Source of the DNA: CAKOSP01 sp964404455
Lineage (GTDB): Bacteria > Bacillota_I > Bacilli_A > RF39 > UBA660
Assembly: GCA_964404455.1 (NCBI GenBank)
Contig: CAYOJY010000027.1
Span: 1-11,163 of the forward strand
Direction of reading: 5' to 3'
Length of the DNA: 11,163 nucleotides
Shown here: piece after piece, positions 6,735 through 11,163 of the stretch
How the letters are laid out: each line of letters begins with the position of its first letter
Position numbering within the stretch: the first letter of the stretch is position 1
Position numbers and translations under genes: made by a program
Notes under the pieces: model-generated
What the model was told of the DNA's origin: nothing
The model's input: only the letters and a program-made list of their open reading frames with translations
Database searches by the model: none

Positions 6735-7775
6735 CTATTCTAAAAATATTATGTAATTATTATATTGTTCAGACATTATATTTTGAATATATTGTCCCAT
6801 ATATTCAAAATCTGGATTTTTGTTATCATCTATAGGCAACATAATCTTTTCTTTACTAATTCTCAAATCATTAATTTCTCTATTAAAACTATACTTTGTA
6901 CCAAGTTTTGATACAACAGTTGCTAGGAATAAATATATATATTTATTAAAACTATCATTTTTCAATACAGTAATATGATCACTTCCAATAAATTCATAAT
7001 CATGGTAAAACGTTGCCCCAACTGAGCCGCTATTAGCAATTGTTAAACAATTGCTAAATTTTCTTCCGTTTTTATTCCTAATAAAATCCGATAAACCATT
7101 GTTAACTTTTGATGAAGAAATATATGGAATATTTCCTATTTTATGATCATAATTTTTCAATCTTTTTCCTCTTTGAATAAAAGGAAAAATATCATATATA
7201 TTAAATGCTTGCCATTCTTTATCTTGTAAACTTTTAATAGGCTTAATTCTAATAGCGTTAAAAGATTCATAGAAATATTTTTTTAATAAATTTACATCAT
7301 CTAACAGTAATTCTTTAATATATTTCTCCATAAAAGGAAAATCGGGGTTATTGGTATTATCAATTGGTAACATTATATAATCATTCTTTAACCTATCTAA
7401 ATTTCTAGCATGTCCATGCGAATATTTGGATTGATTCATATCAGAACAACAAGATATAAATAATCCGTTATACTCATTTATAAAATCTGCATATGCGGCT
7501 ATTACTGTACTCCCACAAATAATATCTTCCTTTTTATAAATTGAATAACCAGCAGAACCATCACCTTGGGATATAAAGATTAAACAATTTCCTTTAGTAA
7601 CTAAATTCTTATCATATTCAACAAACTTTAATATCCCATTATTTCTATTAGTTGCCCCAACATAAGGATAATTTCCAGATTTTAATGCAGAAGCATTTTT
7701 ACATTTTCCTTGTTCAAAATTACTAAACAGATCGCCTATTTTAAAAGGCGCCCATTTTCTAGTAAATAATTCCAC
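6735..7775 (-). CDS. restriction-modification specificity subunit (two target-recognition domains; BcgI B-like)
   Basis: This subunit gives the DNA sequence specificity of the restriction-modification complex. What is seen: two homologous target-recognition domains. The first spans about residues 8-155 (KWAPFKIGDLFSNFEQGK to IMLPIDNTNNPDFPFMEKYI) and the second about 188-335 (EWQAFNIYDIFPFIQRGK to IMLPIDDNKNPDFEYMGQYI), with the shared end motif repeated 177 residues apart. The variable middles differ, so each should read a different half-site of a bipartite target. The length of 346 residues is close to that of the BcgI B subunit (341). The GTG start at 7775 is supported by AAGGAG 9 bases upstream. 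The gene overlaps the end of the methylase-nuclease gene by 17 bases, so translation is coupled and the two products are made together. The target sequence cannot be deduced. Confidence 0.9.
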   Translation of the reverse strand: MELFTRKWAPFKIGDLFSNFEQGKCKNASALKSGNYPYVGATNRNNGILKFVEYDKNLVTKGNCLIFISQGDGSAGYSIYKKEDIICGSTVIAAYADFINEYNGLFISCCSDMNQSKYSHGHARNLDRLKNDYIMLPIDNTNNPDFPFMEKYIKELLLDDVNLLKKYFYESFNAIRIKPIKSLQDKEWQAFNIYDIFPFIQRGKRLKNYDHKIGNIPYISSSKVNNGLSDFIRNKNGRKFSNCLTIANSGSVGATFYHDYEFIGSDHITVLKNDSFNKYIYLFLATVVSKLGTKYSFNREINDLRISKEKIMLPIDDNKNPDFEYMGQYIQNIMSEQYNNYIIFLE

Positions 7776-9678
7776 TATTTTTATCTCCTTTAAATAAATA
7801 TTCTCTACCGTGTGTTATCATATTTGATTCAAATGTTAAATAATCAGCAACTGTATTTTGGAAGTCCATTTCATGAGGAATATCATCGTTAAAATAATAA
7901 AAAGAGTGTAGCCATTCATCAGTTGAATTAACAATAGAATATACACAAAAATTAGTTGAAGAGTCAATCTTGTTAAACCACACATCTAACAAATGTTGTT
8001 TTCTATCTTTAGCACGCTCTGTTTCTACCAATCCACGATGCTTTTGCACCTCATACCCATCATCTGAAAAATCTATAAATTTACATTTTTTATCTTTAGG
8101 ATGGGGTACTCCCGCTGTAAATATTGCTATACAAGGATTAGTTCCTACACCATAAAACGTATTATTATTTAGTGTAATTACTCCCTCTAATGTGTGTGTT
8201 TTCAATATTTTATCCTTTAAAGATTTCTCGTATTTTGTTTTTCCAGTCATAGTGCTTTGAGGAACAATTACTACCATTTTACCACCAGTTACTAAACTAT
8301 TTAACAAATGATCTACAAAACTTAATTCACACTTTTCGGGGCTTATTTTTCCCATAGAATATGGAGGATTCATCATTCCCACCGTTGCACCTTTAAGTTG
8401 CATTTTTTTGGGATTTTGGGCCAAAAAATCATCGCATATTAAATTACTTTTCCCATCACCACGTAAAATCATATTAGTTGTTGCTATAGTAAACATATAA
8501 GCCTGAAGTTCATATCCATGCAATTGATTTCTTTTTATAGAAATTTGTTGTTCCTTATTTTCTGACCTTATCAGCATATGATGCATTGCTGAAACTAAAA
8601 ATCCAGATGTCCCACAGCATGGATCAAATACTATATCATCGGGTTTTAGGTCTATTAAATCACAAAACAAATTACATATGTGCTTTGGGGTTAACACTAT
8701 CCCTAACGATTGTCCATCCCCGCCAGAATAGCTCATAAATTCGCCATAAAATCTGCCCAAATAGTCCTCAGAAGTTTGGTTAAATTTAATAGTCATATAC
8801 AACTTATTATATAAATATTCAGTATAATATCTCAATGGCGTCTTTCCTAGAACAGGATTTATTTCATTTAAAATAACAGTATCTTTTATAATTGAAAATT
8901 GAGATAATAATTTATCCTTTTTTGTTTCGGGTGATACTTGCGATCTTTTTAAATTATCTTCAATCGCAGCGCATATTTTTGCACCATCCGTTTTAAATCT
9001 ATCCCCTACTAAATCGTTAATTGTAAAATTTTTAAATTCAATTTCTTTTAATGCCAATAAAATTCCACTTACCACTAGTGGTTTATCTTTATCACTTATA
9101 TTACCATAATTCCTCAAATATTCATGGAGTTCCTTTGCATCTTTCAAAATTTCAGCAGTAGTCTTCTCATCATCTGTATTTTCTTTTAAAATTTCTCTAA
9201 TATAATATTCATCAATATTATATTCATTAAAAGAAATAAAACTTTCAACTTCTGGTAAATCCATAAAATATTCTCTTCCATCTAGATATATGGGCTTAAT
9301 AATGTGATGTTTTTCATCACCACTGATACCAAAAGCTATTGCTTTATTATAATTAGTATTCTCTAAAATATGTTTTGCATAGAAATATGCACCATTTAAC
9401 GCATAATCGGAAATAGATGAAAATTCCATATCCAACAGACCATCTTCTCGATATTTTGCTTGCTTATCAACGAATGCCTTGTCTTCTATAACTATTACAA
9501 AATCCTTAACAATCCCACAATATTCCGGATATCCTGCATTACCAGTTCCCTTTTTTGATGCAGATTTCAATGCTTTATCAATTTCTTTTATTTCGCTACC
9601 TTGTGCATCCAAATATATTTTTGCTTCTTTCAATAAATCGTAAACCCATAAATCAGTTTTAATTTCTTTTTTTGCCAT
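7759..9678 (-). CDS. fused nuclease-methylase subunit of a BcgI-like (type IIB) restriction-modification system
   Basis: This 639-residue protein is an N6-adenine DNA methyltransferase of the HsdM fold with an extra N-terminal domain. What is seen: a PD-(D/E)XK-like nuclease region (about 1-150) with PEY at 51-53 and IEDK at 64-67 (E52, E65 and K67 as likely metal-site residues); a helical HsdM-like region (about 200-320); the cofactor motifs LGIVLTPKHI (325-334) and DPCCGTSGF (352-360); and the catalytic motif NPPY at 437-440. With a separate specificity subunit, no HsdR gene, and sizes of 639 and 346 residues, the pair matches BcgI (A subunit 637, B subunit 341), which both methylates and cuts on both sides of its site. 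The ATG at 9678 is chosen because GAGAGGT lies 7 bases upstream; an upstream TTG at 9699 overlaps the preceding gene and lacks support. A methylase-only type I-like pair is the alternative if the N-terminal domain is inactive. Confidence 0.85.
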   Translation of the reverse strand: MAKKEIKTDLWVYDLLKEAKIYLDAQGSEIKEIDKALKSASKKGTGNAGYPEYCGIVKDFVIVIEDKAFVDKQAKYREDGLLDMEFSSISDYALNGAYFYAKHILENTNYNKAIAFGISGDEKHHIIKPIYLDGREYFMDLPEVESFISFNEYNIDEYYIREILKENTDDEKTTAEILKDAKELHEYLRNYGNISDKDKPLVVSGILLALKEIEFKNFTINDLVGDRFKTDGAKICAAIEDNLKRSQVSPETKKDKLLSQFSIIKDTVILNEINPVLGKTPLRYYTEYLYNKLYMTIKFNQTSEDYLGRFYGEFMSYSGGDGQSLGIVLTPKHICNLFCDLIDLKPDDIVFDPCCGTSGFLVSAMHHMLIRSENKEQQISIKRNQLHGYELQAYMFTIATTNMILRGDGKSNLICDDFLAQNPKKMQLKGATVGMMNPPYSMGKISPEKCELSFVDHLLNSLVTGGKMVVIVPQSTMTGKTKYEKSLKDKILKTHTLEGVITLNNNTFYGVGTNPCIAIFTAGVPHPKDKKCKFIDFSDDGYEVQKHRGLVETERAKDRKQHLLDVWFNKIDSSTNFCVYSIVNSTDEWLHSFYYFNDDIPHEMDFQNTVADYLTFESNMITHGREYLFKGDKNSGIIY

Positions 9679-9679
9679 A

Positions 9680-9886
9680 TTAATTACCTCTCTTTTCAAT
9701 TTTTTTCTTTTCCATTTTGGATTTTTTTATATACTCTGAAATCAATTCGCATATTTTAACCGAAATGTTTGAACCGTCGTTTTTCACTATTTGCTGAAAT
9801 TCTTGTTTTGTAGATGATGAAATCATAATATGAAGTCTATCATCTTTGTTTTTACCTTTCGGCCTTCCTTTACTTTTTTCATTCAT
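9680..9886 (-). CDS. small ribbon-helix-helix-like protein, first gene of the restriction-modification operon
   Basis: A 68-residue, strongly basic protein. After a lysine/arginine-rich N-terminal arm (KGRPKGKNKDD), the segment RLHIMISSSTKQEFQQIV reads as a short beta strand followed by a helix and a second helix (SVKICELISEYIKKSK), the layout of ribbon-helix-helix (CopG/Arc-type) DNA-binding proteins; the family assignment is tentative. The start ATG has AGGTG at 9895-9899, 8 bases upstream. Its stop is one base before the ATG of the nuclease-methylase gene, so the two are in one transcript. By position it is a good candidate for a regulator that delays or limits restriction-modification expression, like the C proteins of other systems, though those are HTH proteins. 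The upstream palindrome at 9939-9974 could be its operator. Confidence 0.65.
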   Translation of the reverse strand: MNEKSKGRPKGKNKDDRLHIMISSSTKQEFQQIVKNDGSNISVKICELISEYIKKSKMEKKKIEKRGN

Positions 9887-9905
9887 TAATTAATCACCTA
9901 ATATA

Positions 9906-9934
9906 ATTATACTATTTTCAATTAAATATTGCAA
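9906..9934 (-). promoter_or_regulatory. promoter of the restriction-modification operon
   Basis: On the minus strand TTGCAA (9929-9934), a 17-base spacer and a perfect TATAAT (9906-9911) are placed just before the AGGTG ribosome binding site of the small DNA-binding-like protein. Transcription should begin near 9899, giving a very short leader. Confidence 0.7.
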
Positions 9935-9938
9935 TAAT

Positions 9939-9974
9939 TATATGTGTATTAAATATATTTTTAATACACATATA
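9939..9974. promoter_or_regulatory. 36-base palindrome directly upstream of the restriction-modification promoter (candidate operator)
   Basis: Arms TATATGTGTATTAAA (9939-9953) and TTTAATACACATATA (9960-9974) pair perfectly over 15 bases with a 6-base centre. It begins 4 bases upstream of the -35 box. It may be an operator for the ribbon-helix-helix-like protein. It lacks a GC core, so a terminator role is less likely. Confidence 0.6.
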
Positions 9975-9983
9975 AAAAGGGTT

Positions 9984-10023
9984 TGGGAATTTCCCATAAA
10001 AGAATTTGTGGCATTACAAATTC
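9984..10023. repeat. two further small palindromes in the non-coding spacer
   Basis: TGGGAA-T-TTCCCA (9984-9996) is a perfect 13-base palindrome, and GAATTTGT / ACAAATTC (10002-10009 and 10016-10023) is an 8-bp hairpin with a 6-base loop. Both lie between the restriction-modification promoter and the terminator of the TnpV operon. Nothing coding is seen in this 212-base spacer. Confidence 0.55.
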
Positions 10024-10064
10024 AGTGCTGGCTAGGACAATAATCAATAACATTTTTCTATACT

Positions 10065-10093
10065 AAAACACTATCATTTTTAGATAGTGTTTT
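10065..10093 (-). terminator. Rho-independent terminator of the TnpV operon
   Basis: Arms AAAACACTATC (10065-10075) and GATAGTGTTTT (10083-10093) form an 11-bp stem with a 7-base loop, 6 bases past the stop codon of the unknown 104-residue protein. The four T/A pairs at the base serve as a short T-tract on either strand. Confidence 0.7.
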
Positions 10094-10098
10094 GTCAT

Positions 10099-10413
10099 TT
10101 AAACTATTTTTTCTAATATTAACGGATTATTTTTTGCTATTTTAAGACCATATTTAATTTTTAAAAGTTCGATTACTGTCGGTAATATAATATCTATATT
10201 TTTATCATATCCATTAAATGTATCCATTGCTGAATTAATGTGAATATATAATGATGAATCACACAGACAATTCTTATAATGACTACTAGCTAAGTAAAAT
10301 GCTACTACTTCTGGAATAATATACTTTATCATGAATTGATCTAAGTTATTAAAAAATGGGACTAATGTTTTTTCGTACTCTCGATCTGTTATATCGCTGT
10401 GTCCTTTTATCAT
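10099..10413 (-). CDS. unrecognised 104-residue protein coupled to TnpV
   Basis: No family is recognised. The protein opens with MIKGHSDITDREYEKTLVPF, has a hydrophobic middle (FMIKYIIPEVVAFYLASS) that reads as a buried amphipathic helix rather than a membrane anchor, two cysteines in KNCLCD, and a C-terminal helical part (DIILPTVIELLKIKYGLKIA). Its ATG overlaps the TGA stop of the TnpV gene (ATGA at 10410-10413), and no clear ribosome binding site precedes it, so it should be translated by coupling from TnpV. The strict linkage suggests it acts with TnpV or the element, but no role is evident. Confidence 0.65.
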   Translation of the reverse strand: MIKGHSDITDREYEKTLVPFFNNLDQFMIKYIIPEVVAFYLASSHYKNCLCDSSLYIHINSAMDTFNGYDKNIDIILPTVIELLKIKYGLKIAKNNPLILEKIV

Positions 10414-10769
10414 ATAATATCTTCACAAATATATTCATTAATAGCTATTTCTTCAGCTCTATTTTTAATATTATTCATTTGTTTAACCCATTCTAATTGA
10501 TTAGTACTTTTTAATTTTTCATTGATATTTTCTGTTTCAGCAAGTTTGATAATCAGTTCATTAACTTTATCATTTACTAACTTGTCCAACTCGCATAAAT
10601 ATCCATTCAATTCATCTTTCATTAACAGATTAGTATATAATGTTTTCTTATATTCTTTCAAATACTTTAATCTTAATGTTCCATATTTCCCAATATTATT
10701 TTTTTTCTTCTTTTTTAATTCTAAATTGGGTATTAAACAATTTTCTTTTTTAGTGTAACTAATTTTCAT
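10410..10769 (-). CDS. tnpV: TnpV-like transposon-encoded protein
   Basis: This 119-residue protein matches the TnpV family of Tn4451-type elements, whose function is not established. What is seen: the family layout CLIPNLEL near residue 11, then IGKYGTLRLKYLKEYKKTLYTNLLMKDELNGYLCELD, and the C-terminal WVKQMNNIKNRAEEIAINE block. A lysine run (KKKKKN) follows the LIPNL motif. The ATG at 10769 is preceded by AAAGGAG (10781-10787) at a longish 11-base distance. It is the first gene inside the right end, only 75 bases from the attachment core, and shares the direction of the interrupted amidase. No clear promoter lies between it and the junction, so in the integrated state it may be read from the host amidase promoter. 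Confidence 0.8.
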   Translation of the reverse strand: MKISYTKKENCLIPNLELKKKKKNNIGKYGTLRLKYLKEYKKTLYTNLLMKDELNGYLCELDKLVNDKVNELIIKLAETENINEKLKSTNQLEWVKQMNNIKNRAEEIAINEYICEDII

Positions 10770-10800
10770 AATTAATCTTTCTCCTTTGTATATTTTGGCT

Positions 10801-11103
10801 TTAATTGTTATACAAATATTGTGTTACACTTTTGCCTTCTCCGCCACCGGCATTAATATGATTAGACAAAATTATTACATCTGAACCAGACCCATAAAAA
10901 CTTTGGGCTCTTTTAGGACGAATATCTTGATTTAATGTTTCGTCACCAGTTCTAGTCATGCTTGTTTCTATACCTAATTCTTTTAAACGGTCATAGATGT
11001 ATTGACTCATTTTTAAGTTAAAATCTTTTTCAATTATTCCATTACCACTTGTACCTGGATCCGTACCGCCATGTCCGGCATCAACAATAACTTTTTTAGC
11101 CAT
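10801..11103 (-). pseudogene. N-acetylmuramoyl-L-alanine amidase, N-terminal fragment (interrupted gene)
   Basis: This is the start of the Amidase_3-type enzyme whose remainder is at 1229-2179. What is seen: KVIVDAGHGGTDPG with zinc ligand H11, the IIEKD glutamate E25, and SNHINAGG with zinc ligand H82. Host-coded sequence ends at the core 10844-10848, four to five codons after H82; the last about 13 residues (EGKSVTQYLYNN) are read from the element end and stop at 10801. The catalytic glutamate and the LysM domains are missing, so this 100-residue product should be inactive. The ATG has AGGTGA at 11109-11114. No signal peptide is seen, as in many lysin-type or non-classically exported amidases of this group. 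The gene would encode 401 residues after precise excision. Confidence 0.88.
10825..10860. repeat. right junction attachment site (other att half)
   Basis: The right element-host junction. Element sequence with the arm TACACTTTTGCC (10825-10836) runs into the core CCACC (10844-10848), after which host amidase sequence begins. In an excised circle this arm and the left arm would flank one core copy as a near-perfect dyad. The host site remade by excision would read CTCCATCA, then CCACC, then GGCATTAATATG on the plus strand. Confidence 0.8.
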
Positions 11104-11163
11104 TTAAATCACCTATTTTAATCTATGTTAAAAGACCAAATTTGACATAGGATGTTAAAAATG

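Larger units (their letters stand above)
2175..10848. mobile_element. integrative element (about 8.67 kb) with large serine recombinase, inserted in an amidase gene
   Basis: Everything between the two amidase halves is one element. The boundary is set by the 5-bp repeat CCACC (coding strand GGTGG) present at 2175-2179 and 10844-10848, where the two amidase frames line up in phase. All element genes lie on the minus strand: TnpV-like protein, unknown protein, small DNA-binding-like protein, two-subunit restriction-modification system, HTH protein, small ORFs, large serine recombinase, Fic and Mrr. TnpV plus a TnpX-like recombinase points to the Tn4451 family, but no chloramphenicol gene or TnpZ-type mobilisation protein is present. 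No relaxase or secretion genes are seen, so transfer between cells would need help from another element. The exact crossover within CCACC cannot be decided from one integrated copy. Confidence 0.9.

Noticed and set aside
7970..8155. 61-codon plus-strand frame opposite the nuclease-methylase gene
   Set aside because: Antisense shadow of a well-supported gene with clear motifs; no ribosome binding site.
6735..9678. Orphan type I methylase-specificity pair that lost its HsdR
   Set aside because: The N-terminal nuclease-like domain and the subunit sizes fit a BcgI-like type IIB pair better; kept as an alternative if that domain is inactive.
10522..10758. 78-codon plus-strand frame opposite the TnpV gene, phenylalanine-rich
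   Set aside because: Its phenylalanine run is the complement of the TnpV lysine run; a shadow.
2175..10848. Integrative conjugative element or prophage
   Set aside because: No relaxase, coupling protein, secretion ATPase, capsid, terminase or tail gene is present; all genes fit a small recombinase-borne cargo element.
11142..11147. Perfect TTGACA on the plus strand near the window end
   Set aside because: No -10 box is within the window and it faces away from the amidase gene; it cannot be judged here.

Overview
The window is very AT-rich DNA with strong AGGAGG-type ribosome binding sites, TGG-encoded tryptophan and Firmicute-type protein families: a SleB/CwlJ cell-wall hydrolase, a CmpB-like membrane protein and a LysM amidase. 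It most resembles the chromosome of a low-GC Firmicute (Bacilli or Clostridia type, possibly an uncultured gut lineage). The species cannot be read from this sequence.

The main result is that an approximately 8.67 kb integrative element is inserted in a host N-acetylmuramoyl-L-alanine amidase gene. The amidase N-terminal part lies at 10844-11103 and its C-terminal part with four LysM repeats at 1229-2179, both on the minus strand. They share the 5-bp sequence CCACC at the two junctions (2175-2179 and 10844-10848). Joining them through one copy restores a single in-frame 401-codon gene with all expected zinc and catalytic residues. The element ends carry inverted 12-bp arms placed exactly 10 bases from the centre of that shared core, as expected for the two halves of the attP of a large serine recombinase, and such a recombinase is encoded inside (4227-5807).

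Host left flank (1-2174): sleB-like hydrolase (+), CmpB-like membrane protein (+), a bidirectional terminator, then the C-terminal amidase fragment (-). Element (about 2175-10848), every gene on the minus strand, in transcription order: TnpV-like protein and a translationally coupled unknown protein; a terminator and a palindrome-rich spacer; a small DNA-binding-like protein followed by a two-gene restriction-modification operon resembling the BcgI type IIB systems (nuclease-methylase subunit plus two-domain specificity subunit); an HTH protein; one or two very small ORFs; the large serine recombinase; a spacer with three palindromes; and a Fic-Mrr operon. Host right flank (10849-11163): amidase start and its ribosome binding site.

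The element therefore looks like a compact, non-conjugative defence island moved by a serine recombinase. TnpV and the recombinase recall the Tn4451 family; the cargo is one modification-dependent nuclease (Mrr), one restriction-modification system and one Fic protein with its own antitoxin-like N-terminus. No relaxase, coupling protein or type IV secretion gene is present. Excision is predicted to restore the amidase.
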